Positions 23,803 to 31,207 are shown, counted from the first letter of the stretch. The stretch is DNA of 43,696 bases from Thermoplasmata archaeon (GCA_027314165.1 DAHVCH010000019.1:1-43696), one strand, 5' to 3'. Translations and numbers: made by a program. Notes: generated from the letters alone by a model not told the origin.

Positions 23803-24945
23803 TCAGCGGCCCTGGGGAGTGCCATACCACTTTTCGAACCGTCCCAGGTTCTCGAGGCTCCCCACGATCAGCACCAGGGTCCCGGGATCGAACCGGGCGC
23901 TCGCCGGGGGATTGATCTTCGAGGTGTACTCGACGACCCCGTTCGGCTCCGCCGGAGGTTTGGGCTCGACGATCCCCACGATGAGGCAGTCGGTCGCTCC
24001 GCGGATCTTCCCCTCCGCCTGCGACAGCGTGAGCCCGGCGATGGGGGAGGTGGGGAGCACCTTGTACTCCTGGATGTCCGCCCCGTAGGTGGCCGTGGTC
24101 AGGTCCTCGACCGCCGTGGCCACGTCCGGACGGAACGCGGCGGAGGCGCAGAGCCGGCCTCCCATGTCCGCGGGGGTCGCGACGTAGGTGACCCCGGCGG
24201 CCTTCAGGGTGCGCCGGAGCTCGGCCCGTCGAACGCTCACCACCACGCGAACTTTCGGATAGAGCGCCCGGACGTTCAGAGCCCCGATCAGGTTCGCCGT
24301 GTCGTCCTCGGAGGTGAAGATCACGGCCTCAGATTGTCCAGCGTTCGCCCGCTTGAAGGACTCCTCGCTGTTGATGGACCCGTAGCAGCCGAACACCTGG
24401 TCCTCCGGTCCCAGCTCACGGACCAGCTGCACCTCGTCCTGGTCCTCGCAGATCACCGCGACGGCCTGTTTGCTCGCGATGAGCTCCCGCACGGCCGCCT
24501 TTCCGACTGCACTGTATCCCGCTACGACGACGTGGTTCTTCATCTCCGTCCCCATGTTTCCGAGTAGAATCCTGAGCCGGGTCTCCGTGACGGCACCCAG
24601 GATCACGCTGAGCAGATATCCCAGGAACCCGATCTGGAAGATCATGAGCCCTGCCCCGAGCACGCGGCCGTCCAGCGTGTGTGGCACCACGTCGCCGTAG
24701 CCTACGGTGGAAAGGGTCACGATGCCCCACCAGAGCGCGTCCCCCAGCTGCAACTGATGGCAGTTGGGGCCGACCCCGGCCGCGTAGATGCAGGGCTGGG
24801 TGAGCTCCGCCCAGTAGAAGGCCAGGGAGACGGCCAGATAGACGATCACGACGAGGACGGAGACCTTCCATACTCTCGCGACCATCTCGCGGACCAGGCG
24901 GAGGTTCCTTCCCACGGGTCGGTGGGCCCTCTTGACGGGGGTCAT
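23803..24945 (-). CDS. Two-TM potassium channel with RCK (TrkA-N/TrkA-C) domains
   Basis: A 380-residue channel of the MthK type. TM1 is at about 27-45, the pore helix and selectivity filter TVGYGD at 80-85, and TM2 at about 95-120. A cytoplasmic RCK_N Rossmann domain starts near 138, and a TrkA_C-like domain covers roughly 285-375. In the Rossmann glycine loop the sequence is GYSAVG, where many RCK domains have GxGxxG, so nucleotide binding may be altered or absent. There is no internal ATG at the start of the RCK domain in a convincing context. The extracellular loop before the pore has two cysteines (52 and 62). An SD-like GAGAGG precedes the ATG. It is the first gene of a pair with the ArsB/NhaD transporter, from a TATA element shared with divergent rpoK. 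Confidence 0.93.
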   Translation of the reverse strand: MTPVKRAHRPVGRNLRLVREMVARVWKVSVLVVIVYLAVSLAFYWAELTQPCIYAAGVGPNCHQLQLGDALWWGIVTLSTVGYGDVVPHTLDGRVLGAGLMIFQIGFLGYLLSVILGAVTETRLRILLGNMGTEMKNHVVVAGYSAVGKAAVRELIASKQAVAVICEDQDEVQLVRELGPEDQVFGCYGSINSEESFKRANAGQSEAVIFTSEDDTANLIGALNVRALYPKVRVVVSVRRAELRRTLKAAGVTYVATPADMGGRLCASAAFRPDVATAVEDLTTATYGADIQEYKVLPTSPIAGLTLSQAEGKIRGATDCLIVGIVEPKPPAEPNGVVEYTSKINPPASARFDPGTLVLIVGSLENLGRFEKWYGTPQGR

Positions 24946-25005
24946 GGTCCGGTCCTCTCGCTGGAGCCACGGGAGGGTGGGGAGCGGCGGGACCTGGTCC
25001 TAGAT

Positions 25006-25018
25006 AAAGCTATATAGG
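25006..25018. promoter_or_regulatory. Shared TATA element, K+ channel and rpoK
   Basis: AAAGCTATATAGG, the strongest TATA-like sequence of the region, with a second A+T run (TAGATAAAG) next to it. On the plus strand it predicts a start near 25039, ahead of rpoK. On the minus strand it predicts one near 24988, giving the channel gene a leader of about 43 bases with a Shine-Dalgarno-like site. Confidence 0.65.
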
Positions 25019-25062
25019 GAAGGCCGGTCGGCGCATCCTTGCTCTCGCTGGCCGATTCCGAG

Positions 25063-25305
25063 ATGCTGAGGGAGACACTGTTGTCACCGACGGCGTCCTC
25101 CGCGCATGTTACCGTGAAGGATTACACCCGCTTCGAGCGGGCCCGCATCCTCGGGGCACGGGCGCTCCAGGTCTCTCTGGGAGCCCCGATCTTGGTCGAG
25201 ATCCCCGCCGGTGAGGTCGACCCCGTCGCCATCGCCGAACGGGAGTTCGAGGCCGGGATGATCCCGATCACCGTGCGGCGCGAGCGGGTTCCGCCCTCGG
25301 CGTAG
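25063..25305 (+). CDS. rpoK: DNA-directed RNA polymerase subunit Rpo6 (RpoK)
   Basis: An 80-residue homologue of eukaryotic RPB6 and bacterial omega, which helps assemble and stabilise RNA polymerase at the base of the clamp. The core is unmistakable: '[22 protein letters not shown]' (split here by the usual conserved KxxRxxARIxGARALQ pattern), then '[21 protein letters not shown]'. The ATG at 25063 is chosen. A TTG at 25039 coincides with the predicted transcript start and would add eight residues, so a leaderless TTG start is possible. Unusually for this gene, its neighbours are a potassium channel (divergent) and a MarR regulator (convergent, overlapping its end by 38 bp) and not the ribosomal and enolase genes often found with rpoK. 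Confidence 0.95.
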   Translation: MLRETLLSPTASSAHVTVKDYTRFERARILGARALQVSLGAPILVEIPAGEVDPVAIAEREFEAGMIPITVRRERVPPSA

Positions 25306-25837
25306 GCGCCCCGCGCGACGGTCTCTGCGTTTCTCCCGCGGGTGCGGGAGTCCCCGAAAGGGTCGCGGGCTCGCTAGGCTTCCCGGCGCGGATCGGGTAG
25401 CCGAGCGCCTGGAGCATCTGCTCGAGCCCACGGAGCAGGGTCCGGAAGTCGCTCGCGGGCATCGAGGAGATGAGGGAGTCCACCAGCTTGTCGCGTTTCC
25501 GGCCGGCATGGTCCAGGGCCTTCCGACCGGTGTCGGTGATCTCCAGGATGACGCGCCGCCGGTCCTCCTTGGAGCGGACCCGGCGGACGAACCGCTTGTG
25601 CTCCAGCCGTGTCGAGAGGCCGGTCACGTCCGCGGGGGTCACGGACAGCATGGTGCAGAGCGAGCGGGCGTTGCAGGCCCCGTTCTCCTCCAGCGCCTTC
25701 AGAATGAGGAACTGGCGCGCGGTCAGGTCCATCCCGCCGAGCACGTCGTCGAGACGGTTCAGCGTCCTCCAGTAGCACAACCGCAGATACATCAGGAGCG
25801 CCTCGCGGTCCTGGGGAGAGATCTCGTGGCGCTGCAC
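25268..25837 (-). CDS. MarR family transcriptional regulator
   Basis: A 189-residue winged-helix protein. After an N-terminal dimerisation helix come '[16 protein letters not shown]', the recognition region '[23 protein letters not shown]' and the wing '[23 protein letters not shown]', all diagnostic of MarR. A C-terminal helix pair completes the dimer interface, followed by a ~35-residue Pro/Ala-rich tail. MarR proteins repress efflux, stress or catabolic genes and often bind small aromatic ligands. The start is uncertain: GTG at 25837 or ATG at 25792. It lies 80 bp after the methylthioadenosine phosphorylase gene on the same strand and may be read through from it. The end overlaps rpoK by 38 bp tail to tail. 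Confidence 0.88.
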   Translation of the reverse strand: MQRHEISPQDREALLMYLRLCYWRTLNRLDDVLGGMDLTARQFLILKALEENGACNARSLCTMLSVTPADVTGLSTRLEHKRFVRRVRSKEDRRRVILEITDTGRKALDHAGRKRDKLVDSLISSMPASDFRTLLRGLEQMLQALGYPIRAGKPSEPATLSGTPAPAGETQRPSRGAPTPRAEPARAAR

Positions 25838-25917
25838 GCGCCGCAGACGAGAACAGCCGACATGAAGCTTGCCCGGACGGCCCGCCCCTGGCTCCTGGCC
25901 AGCGTGGCCAGCGCACC

Positions 25918-26712
25918 CTACAATCCCGCGTGTTCCAACGCGTGGGGGCACGGGCAGTCTCCGGGGGCCCGTGCGAGCTCGGGCACCAGCACCTTCAGCC
26001 AGTCGCGGACCCGGCGGACGTTGTCGGTGAGCACCCGGACGATCTCGGAGGCCTCGACGGGGTGGTCTGCCCAGACGTCGTAGTCGGTCACCATGCAGAT
26101 CGGAAGGTAGCAGATCTCTCGCTCGCGCGCGAGCGGGCACTCCGGCACGAGCGTCATCCCGATGACGTCGGCGAAGCCGCGGAAGAGCCGGCTCTCCGCG
26201 CGCGTCGAGAAGCGGGGCCCCTCCACGCAGACGTACGTCTTCCCCGAGGCCACCTCCGTCCCCTGGCGTTGCGCGACGGCGAGCGCCGCCTTCTCCAGGC
26301 GCGGACAGACGGGGTCGGCGGTCGAGACGTGGTAGGTGCGGCCGCCGTCATAGAACGTGCTCTCCCGTCGCTTCGTCCAGTCGATGAACTGGTTCGGCAG
26401 GACGAACTTCCCGGGGGGAAGCTCCTCCTTGAGCGATCCCACCGAATTGATGGTCACGATGACGTCCGTGCCGAGGGACTTGAGCGCGTCGATGTTCGCC
26501 CGGTAGTTCACGCGATGGGCCGGGATGACGTGTCCCTTGCCGTGCCTCGCCAGGAAGAGGACGCGCACGCCGTCCATCTCTCCTTCCTCGATCGGGGAGG
26601 AGGGGGCCCCGTAGGGGGTCGATACCCGGTGGACCTTCCTCCCCTCGAACAGTCCGCTCTCGTAGACCCCGCTCCCGCCGATGATCCCGACCGTCGTGGT
26701 CTTTCCCGTCAT
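25918..26712 (-). CDS. mtnP: S-methyl-5'-thioadenosine phosphorylase
   Basis: A 264-residue member of the trimeric PNP/MTAP family. It splits 5'-methylthioadenosine (from polyamine synthesis) with phosphate into adenine and methylthioribose-1-phosphate, feeding methionine salvage. Readable sites include the phosphate loop 'GIIGGSGVY', 'RHGKGHVIPAHRVNYRAN' and 'NSVGSLKEELPPG'; 'CVEGPRFSTRAES'; and the ribose/methylthio segment 'DVIGMTLVPE'. The purine site 'MVTDYDVW' carries the two Asp residues found in human MTAP ('TDYDCW'), which select 6-aminopurines over hypoxanthine/guanine. A GGAGGG lies seven bases before the ATG at 26712. It follows the translin-like gene by 27 bp in the DUF357-translin-mtnP run. 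The last ~15 residues are a variable tail. Confidence 0.95.
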   Translation of the reverse strand: MTGKTTTVGIIGGSGVYESGLFEGRKVHRVSTPYGAPSSPIEEGEMDGVRVLFLARHGKGHVIPAHRVNYRANIDALKSLGTDVIVTINSVGSLKEELPPGKFVLPNQFIDWTKRRESTFYDGGRTYHVSTADPVCPRLEKAALAVAQRQGTEVASGKTYVCVEGPRFSTRAESRLFRGFADVIGMTLVPECPLAREREICYLPICMVTDYDVWADHPVEASEIVRVLTDNVRRVRDWLKVLVPELARAPGDCPCPHALEHAGL

Positions 26713-26739
26713 GGTGCTGCCCTCCTCGTCCCCCGCCGA

Positions 26740-27453
26740 TCAGCCGAGCCGGCCCGCGGCCTTGAGCCCTTCGGCGACCATGCGGTCGCCGTCGGCCCCC
26801 ACGGCCCGCGCCGCACGGCGAAGGACCCGCGCGAGGGCGACGTCCCCCCGGGTCCGCTCGACCAGCGAACGGGCGAGGTCCTGCTTCGGCTTGAGCGCGA
26901 TGATCCCGCGGGGGGCTTCGAACCTGAGGAGGGCGTGGAGCAGGTCATCCATGAGGTCGAGGTACGCCTCGGCATCGCTCAGGTGCTCGTCGCCGAGCGC
27001 GGCCACCGTCAGGCGCCGCACCTCTCCCACGAGGTCGCCGAGCGCGCCCAGGTAGGCCTCGACGGGCACCCCGAGCGTGGAGAGCGAGGGGAGCGGGCGC
27101 TTGCGCACGACCGCTTCCAGCAGCCGGGCCTCGGCGTACTCCTGCAGCGCGTCGGAGGCGATTCCCTCGCCGCCCTCGGCAGGGTGCTGGAGCCGACGGA
27201 CGCGCGGAGCCAGCGCGCGCAGCGCGGCCCCGGGGTCCTCGCCGAGATGGAACCGGCGCATCGAGTCCTGGGAAGCGCGACGCACCTGCCGGGCCTCCTC
27301 GAAGAGGTGATCCCGCTCCGCCACCTTGCGGGAGAGCGCTCGCTCGGCCTCCAGGAGCTCCCCCTCACGCGGGGTCGAAGGGTGACGAGGGCGGGGGGGA
27401 GGCGCGGGAGGGAGCTCCCCCCGCTCAGGAGTACTGCGTGAACGTCTGGTCAT
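26740..27453 (-). CDS. Translin/TRAX family protein, probable endoribonuclease
   Basis: A 237-residue all-alpha protein of the archaeal translin/TRAX family. In eukaryotes translin and TRAX form C3PO, an octameric RNase that clears passenger strands and tRNA fragments, and archaeal TRAX-like proteins are also reported as ribonucleases. The four acidic residues of the TRAX active site are present: Glu105 and Glu108 in 'QEYAEA', Asp140 and Glu144 in 'GDLVGEVRR'. The helical start 'REARQVRRASQDSMRRFH' (approximately; residues 53-69) corresponds to the family's conserved 'RE..R.s...I...H' region. A ~28-residue Pro/Arg-rich leader precedes the fold. The ATG at 27453 is used; it overlaps the DUF357 gene by 29 bp. 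An earlier start at 27492 is possible but would add cysteine-rich residues of no family type. Confidence 0.85.
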   Translation of the reverse strand: MTRRSRSTPERGELPPAPPPRPRHPSTPREGELLEAERALSRKVAERDHLFEEARQVRRASQDSMRRFHLGEDPGAALRALAPRVRRLQHPAEGGEGIASDALQEYAEARLLEAVVRKRPLPSLSTLGVPVEAYLGALGDLVGEVRRLTVAALGDEHLSDAEAYLDLMDDLLHALLRFEAPRGIIALKPKQDLARSLVERTRGDVALARVLRRAARAVGADGDRMVAEGLKAAGRLG

Positions 27454-27730
27454 CGTCCCCTCCGTCCAGCAGCCCGAGCCGCACCCCCGCATCGATCCAG
27501 CCGTGCGCGTAGGTGACGGCTGCGAGCGCCCGGGGGAGGTCGTTCTCCTGCTGGAAGTGCTTCGCGTCCTCGAAGTAGGAACGGGCCATGGCGAGGAAAT
27601 CGTCGGCCCCCTTCCTCAGGAAGGACCGCCCGGGAGGGGAGGGTCGCACCTTCTCGAGGGCCTTGCCGGTGAGAGCGAAGTAGCGCTCGAGCCGCTCCCG
27701 GAGGGCCCTCTCCACGCTCTCGCCGGTCAC
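27425..27730 (-). CDS. DUF357 family protein
   Basis: A 101-residue helical protein of the archaea-specific DUF357 family. The N-terminal helix 'LRERLERYFALTGKALEKV' and the C-terminal signature 'LAAVTYAHGWIDAGVRLGLL' are typical. The function of the family is unknown; the shape suggests a small helical-repeat adaptor. The start is GTG at 27730, placed about 27 bases after the centre of a strong TATA box, so the mRNA is probably leaderless. The 3' end overlaps the translin/TRAX gene by 29 bp, implying translational coupling. Such close linkage suggests that DUF357 and the TRAX-like RNase act together, though nothing in the sequence proves it. Confidence 0.9.
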   Translation of the reverse strand: MTGESVERALRERLERYFALTGKALEKVRPSPPGRSFLRKGADDFLAMARSYFEDAKHFQQENDLPRALAAVTYAHGWIDAGVRLGLLDGGDDDQTFTQYS

Positions 27731-27753
27731 GTGCCGGCCAGGGGGGTCGTCCC

Positions 27754-27762
27754 GTATATAAC
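27754..27762 (-). promoter_or_regulatory. TATA box of the DUF357-translin-mtnP operon
   Basis: The minus strand reads GTTATATAC, centred about 27 bases before the GTG at 27730. This is the clearest leaderless-promoter arrangement in the window. Confidence 0.7.
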
Positions 27763-27944
27763 CGCGGGAGGCTCGACCTTGAAGGGGGGTCCCGTACGAT
27801 GAGGCCGAGGGCTTTCCCTCTCGCCCGAGGGGACCGCAGGCCGTTCGACCCCCTGCCCTCCGGCTTCCGCGAGGCCCTAGGCTGGTTGCACCACCGTCGG
27901 GGGGGCCACGACCCCGGGGGGCCCACGGACCGTTCGAGGACGAT

Positions 27945-28592
27945 CTAGGCCTTGGGGACCTTCTGCCAGTCCTTCAGGAACTTGTCCAGCCCGAGGTCCG
28001 TCAGGGGGTGCGTGGGCAGCTTCTCCATCACGGAGAACGGGATGGTCGCGATGTCCGCTCCGAGCATGGCGGCCTCCTTGACGTGCACCGGATGCCGGAC
28101 GGAGGCCACCAGGACCTCGGTCTTGTAGGAGTAGTTCCGGTAGATCTTCACGATCTCCGCGATGATCTCCATGCCGGTCTGGCTGTGGTCGTCCAGCCGG
28201 CCAATGAACGGGCTCACGAAGGCGGCGCCGACCTTGGCGCACAGCAGCGCCTGCATCGAGGAGAAGACGAGCGTCATGTTGACGCGGATCCCCTCGGAGG
28301 AGAGCTGCTTGCAGGCCTTCAGCCCCTCCGTGGTCATCGGCACCTTGACGTAGATGTTCTTGTGGAGCTTCGCGAGCGTGCGGCCTTCCGGGATCATGTC
28401 CTCGGCCTTGACCGAGACCACCTCGGCCGAGACGGGCCCGTTCACGATCTTCGTGATCTCGTTCAGCACGTCGACGAACTTCTTGCCCTCTTTCGCGACC
28501 AGGGAAGGGTTGGTGGTGACCCCGTCCACGACGCCCCAGCTCGCCGCCGTCCGGATCTCGTCGATGTTCGCGGTGTCCAAGAAGAGCTTCAT
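27945..28592 (-). CDS. tal: Transaldolase (TalC/MipB type)
   Basis: A 215-residue TIM-barrel class I aldolase of the small transaldolase/fructose-6-phosphate aldolase group. It moves a dihydroxyacetone unit between sugar phosphates in the non-oxidative pentose phosphate pathway. 'FLDTAN' (Asp6), 'GVTTNPSL' (Asn28) and the Schiff-base Lys83 in 'IYVKVPMT' are in place. Glu57 in 'SAEV' and Phe129 in 'SPFIGRLDD' occupy positions where fructose-6-phosphate aldolases carry Gln and Tyr, which favours transaldolase activity. A GTGAGGGAGA ribosome site sits just before the ATG. Transcription may start from a weak TATA-like box near 28685. The gene stands alone, 206 bp after the coiled-coil gene and 214 bp before DUF357. 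Confidence 0.93.
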   Translation of the reverse strand: MKLFLDTANIDEIRTAASWGVVDGVTTNPSLVAKEGKKFVDVLNEITKIVNGPVSAEVVSVKAEDMIPEGRTLAKLHKNIYVKVPMTTEGLKACKQLSSEGIRVNMTLVFSSMQALLCAKVGAAFVSPFIGRLDDHSQTGMEIIAEIVKIYRNYSYKTEVLVASVRHPVHVKEAAMLGADIATIPFSVMEKLPTHPLTDLGLDKFLKDWQKVPKA

Positions 28593-28593
28593 T

Positions 28594-28603
28594 TCTCCCT
28601 CAC
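28594..28603 (-). promoter_or_regulatory. Strong ribosome binding site of transaldolase
   Basis: The minus strand reads GTGAGGGAGA ending one base before the ATG codon region at 28592. It contrasts with the leaderless-looking genes nearby and fixes the start. Confidence 0.6.
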
Positions 28604-28734
28604 TATCTTGACCGTCCTCGGAGCTTCAGCGGATCGAAGGTCGCCCCAAGGTCGGGCTCACCCCCGAGACCGTGCTTCGCCATAAGCTTCCACGGTTCGC
28701 CCGGCTTCCCGCAGACGGGGGCGGTGCCGATCCT

Positions 28735-28757
28735 CCGGACCGCTCGGGGCGGTCCGG
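28735..28757. terminator. Strong hairpin after the coiled-coil gene
   Basis: CCGGACCGC (28735-28743), loop TCGGG, GCGGTCCGG (28749-28757): a perfect 9-bp G+C stem. It is 42 bases beyond the minus-strand stop at 28799 and followed on the plus side by a 12-base palindrome CGCGGCGCCGCG (28765-28776). It probably marks the 3' end of the coiled-coil gene mRNA. There is no T tract. Confidence 0.4.
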
Positions 28758-28798
28758 GGCGCGGCGCGGCGCCGCGGGGCGGGGGGGCGCACCGCGGA

Positions 28799-29773
28799 CT
28801 AGGCCGCCGGCTTGCCGCGGCGGGCGCGGCTCGCCGACACGGCCTCGTGGACCTTCGAGATCCCGTCCTCGGTGGAGCGGACGTTGCCGAGGTGGTTCTT
28901 CACCGCCGTAAGGTGCTCGTGGAGGGCGTCCTCCTGGTCGACGACCACCTTCTCGCGCTCGCCTAGCTCCGTCGACTTCAGGTCGGCGGCCTTGGTCCGC
29001 TCTTCGAGCGAGGCCGAGGTCGCCTTCAGCTGCTGGTCCTTCTGTTCGAGCTCGAACTGGTGGCGCTGGAGCGCCTGACCGGCGGCCTGCAGACGCTTGC
29101 GCTCGGACTCCAACTGGGACTTCTCGGCGTCGAGGGCCTTCCGCGTCTCCTCGCTCTGGGCGACCTGCTCCGCCTTCTCCTTCTCGAGGGTCTTGCCCCT
29201 CTCGGAGAGGCGTTCCTCCTCCCCGAGCAGGCGCTTCTCCTCCGACCGGAGCTTCTCCTCCGCCGCGCGTACCGTGTCCTCGCGCTCGATGACCAGCTTC
29301 AGTCGCTTCCGGGATTCCTCATCTCTCTGCTCGATCATCTTCTCGCGGTCGTCCATGGTCCCTCTCGCGACTGGGGTCGCAGGCGAAGACGGGGAAGGGA
29401 TAGCGGTTGCGCCGGGGCCTTGCGAGGGGCCGCCGGGCTTCAGCTTGGGAGCGTTCGCGTCCTGCGCCTCCTCCCTGGCCTCTCCAGGAGTGGGGGCCGC
29501 CGCGCCACCCAGCGTCATCTCCCGGCCCTTGGGGGTCAACCGGATCCGGCGCCCCGGGGTCCCGAGCGGGTCCGGAAGCAGGAGACCGGAGACCTCGAGC
29601 TGGTGGAGGGCCGTGGAGAGCCCGTTCACGTCGATGCCTTGCAAAGGCCCGGTCAACCCCTGCATGTAGTCCTCGTAGCGGAGCCCGTCGGAGCCCGAGC
29701 GCTCGACGCTGAACCTCAGCACGCGCTTGGCCCCATCCGAAAGGGGCTCACCCGCGTCACTATCTACCGACAA
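28799..29773 (-). CDS. Winged-helix plus long coiled-coil protein, unrecognised
   Basis: A 324-residue protein in three parts. Residues about 12-85 look like a winged helix, with a predicted recognition helix in 'DVNGLSTALHQLEVSGLL' and a wing 'GRRIRLTPKGREM'. Residues about 86-137 form a Pro/Gly/Ala linker. Residues about 138-310 are an almost unbroken charged coiled coil (Glu/Lys/Gln/Arg-rich, heptad-like). A short basic tail (SRARRGKPAA) ends it. The start is TTG at 29773, with GGTGA seven bases upstream and a TATA-like box about 46 bases upstream. It could be a DNA-binding structural or SMC-like accessory protein, or a regulator that oligomerises through its coil. I do not recognise a named family. 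Confidence 0.8.
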   Translation of the reverse strand: MSVDSDAGEPLSDGAKRVLRFSVERSGSDGLRYEDYMQGLTGPLQGIDVNGLSTALHQLEVSGLLLPDPLGTPGRRIRLTPKGREMTLGGAAAPTPGEAREEAQDANAPKLKPGGPSQGPGATAIPSPSSPATPVARGTMDDREKMIEQRDEESRKRLKLVIEREDTVRAAEEKLRSEEKRLLGEEERLSERGKTLEKEKAEQVAQSEETRKALDAEKSQLESERKRLQAAGQALQRHQFELEQKDQQLKATSASLEERTKAADLKSTELGEREKVVVDQEDALHEHLTAVKNHLGNVRSTEDGISKVHEAVSASRARRGKPAA

Positions 29774-29814
29774 GAGGCGTCACCCAAGGGGAATAGAAGC
29801 ATGGCTTCTCGGGG

Positions 29815-29823
29815 CTTAAAACG
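29815..29823 (-). promoter_or_regulatory. TATA-like box of the coiled-coil gene
   Basis: The minus strand reads CGTTTTAAG, which predicts a transcript start about 20 bases before the TTG at 29773. It lies between the stop of endonuclease IV and the coiled-coil gene, so the latter can be transcribed separately. Confidence 0.5.
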
Positions 29824-29864
29824 TGCGGCGAACCGCTGCGGCGCTTGGAAAGCCTTGCTTCCGA

Positions 29865-30728
29865 CTATCGCTTCTTGATCAATGAGCGAAGGGTCCGTAG
29901 GTCCGTCTCGTAGGCCGCGTAGGGTCTCGCCTTGTCCCCCTTCAGGGGAGTCTCCAGATACCCCGGTACCGTCGCGAAGCGCTTGTCGTTCAGCAGGGAC
30001 CTGAAGCCCGCGAGACCGATGTTCCCGTCCCCGATGTTGGCGTGACGGTCCACGCGGCTGCCGAAGTCGCTGAGGGCGTCGTTCACGTGGAAGGCCATCA
30101 CGTGCTTCGACCCGACCGTGGCCTCGAGCTTCTCCATCGTGCCCCGGTACCCCTTCTCGGTCCGGAAGTCGTACCCGCCCGCGAAGACGTGACAGGTATC
30201 GAAACAGATACCGGTACGGTCCGTCGCATCGATCGAGCTCAGCATGTGGGCGAGCTGCTCGAAGGTGCTTCCCAGGGTCGAGCCCTGCCCCGCCGCGGTC
30301 TCGAGGAGGACGCGGACCTTGCAGTCCGAGGTCTCCTCCAGCGCCCAGCGCACGCCGGAGGCGATGGAAGCGAGCCCCGCGGCCTCGCCCGAACCCGTGT
30401 GGGCCCCGGGGTGGAAGATGAGGTGGTTGGCGCCCAGCATCTCCGCGCGCTGGATCTCCTCCTTGAATGCGGCCCGGGAGCGCTCCTGGAGCGAGGGCTG
30501 GGGGCTTCCCAGGTTGATGAGATAGGAGGTGTGGACGCCCACCGACTGGATGCGCTGGTCCTTCACGTTCCTGCGGAAGGCTTCCACGGCCTCGGGCTTG
30601 AGGGGGCTCGAGGTCCACTGTTGCTGGTTCTTCGAGAAGATCTGCATCACGTCGCAGCCGATCTTCCGGGCCTCCACCGGGGCCAGGTCGATCCCGCCAG
30701 AGATGCTGACGTGGGCGCCGAGCAACAT
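29865..30728 (-). CDS. nfo: Endonuclease IV (deoxyribonuclease IV)
   Basis: A 287-residue TIM-barrel AP endonuclease of base-excision repair. It cuts 5' of abasic sites and removes 3' blocking groups. All nine ligands of the trinuclear zinc site are readable: His66, His106, Glu143, Asp177, His180, His214, Asp227, His229 and Glu259. Length matches the family (about 280). The ATG at 30728 is followed immediately by the first barrel strand 'LLGAHVSISGG', so it is firm. A TATA-like AAGTCTAAG (30757-30765, minus strand) lies about 33 bases upstream, giving a near-leaderless mRNA. Neighbours are not repair genes. Confidence 0.96.
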   Translation of the reverse strand: MLLGAHVSISGGIDLAPVEARKIGCDVMQIFSKNQQQWTSSPLKPEAVEAFRRNVKDQRIQSVGVHTSYLINLGSPQPSLQERSRAAFKEEIQRAEMLGANHLIFHPGAHTGSGEAAGLASIASGVRWALEETSDCKVRVLLETAAGQGSTLGSTFEQLAHMLSSIDATDRTGICFDTCHVFAGGYDFRTEKGYRGTMEKLEATVGSKHVMAFHVNDALSDFGSRVDRHANIGDGNIGLAGFRSLLNDKRFATVPGYLETPLKGDKARPYAAYETDLRTLRSLIKKR

Positions 30729-30842
30729 GTTCCGGACACCCCGTAGAAGCCGGGCCTCTTAGACTTGCTCGGAGAGGGCCCTTCCGCGCGGGTCGACCTC
30801 TTCAGGTCGAACGCGCCCGTCCTGGGGCACCTGGCCCTACCC

Positions 30843-31178
30843 TCAGCGCTTCGCGCCGGGAAGGGCGACGCGCTTCTCCACGAAATGATGGATGCTCATG
30901 GTCCCGGGAGCGAACCGGAAGCTGTGCGGGAGGTCCTTCGGGATCCAATGCTGGCTCCCGGCAGGGTGCCGCTCGATCCGACCGTCCAGGTCCATGGCGA
31001 TCTCCCCTTCCACCACGAAGCCCCACTCGACGTCGTGCGTGTGGGTCGGAACGACCACCTCGCGGTCGGCGGGCGCCTCGATGAAGAGCACCTGGCTGTT
31101 CGGAGCGTCATGAACGAAGACGGTGGCCTCGGCGAGCTTGGTCGTCGGGAGCCGGCGGATGGACTCGGGGAAGGGCAT
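30843..31178 (-). CDS. Cupin-domain protein
   Basis: A 111-residue single cupin barrel. Motif 1 holds His46, His48 and Glu51 in 'PTHTHDVEWGFVVEGE'. Motif 2, 'PAGSQHWIPKDLPHSF', supplies His85. These four are the usual metal ligands. Small cupins of this kind may be dioxygenases, isomerases or sensor domains, and the substrate cannot be told from sequence. There is no HTH domain. A TATA-like CCAATAGTCC is centred about 25 bases before the ATG at 31178, so the mRNA may be leaderless. It lies between endonuclease IV and a DUF429 gene, all on the minus strand but separated by more than 100 bp each. Confidence 0.9.
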   Translation of the reverse strand: MPFPESIRRLPTTKLAEATVFVHDAPNSQVLFIEAPADREVVVPTHTHDVEWGFVVEGEIAMDLDGRIERHPAGSQHWIPKDLPHSFRFAPGTMSIHHFVEKRVALPGAKR

Positions 31179-31197
31179 GGGAGCCGCACCCCGCCGG

Positions 31198-31207
31198 ACT
31201 ATTGGCC
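31198..31207 (-). promoter_or_regulatory. TATA-like box of the cupin gene
   Basis: The minus strand reads CCAATAGTCC, centred about 25 bases before the ATG, almost the same sequence as the element before the GT2 gene at 4311. Confidence 0.45.

Noticed and set aside
22411-24567. 718-codon open frame on the plus strand
   Set aside because: It lies antisense to the ArsB/NhaD transporter and K+ channel, both clear families. The translation is Arg/Gly/Glu-rich shadow sequence caused by high G+C at third positions.
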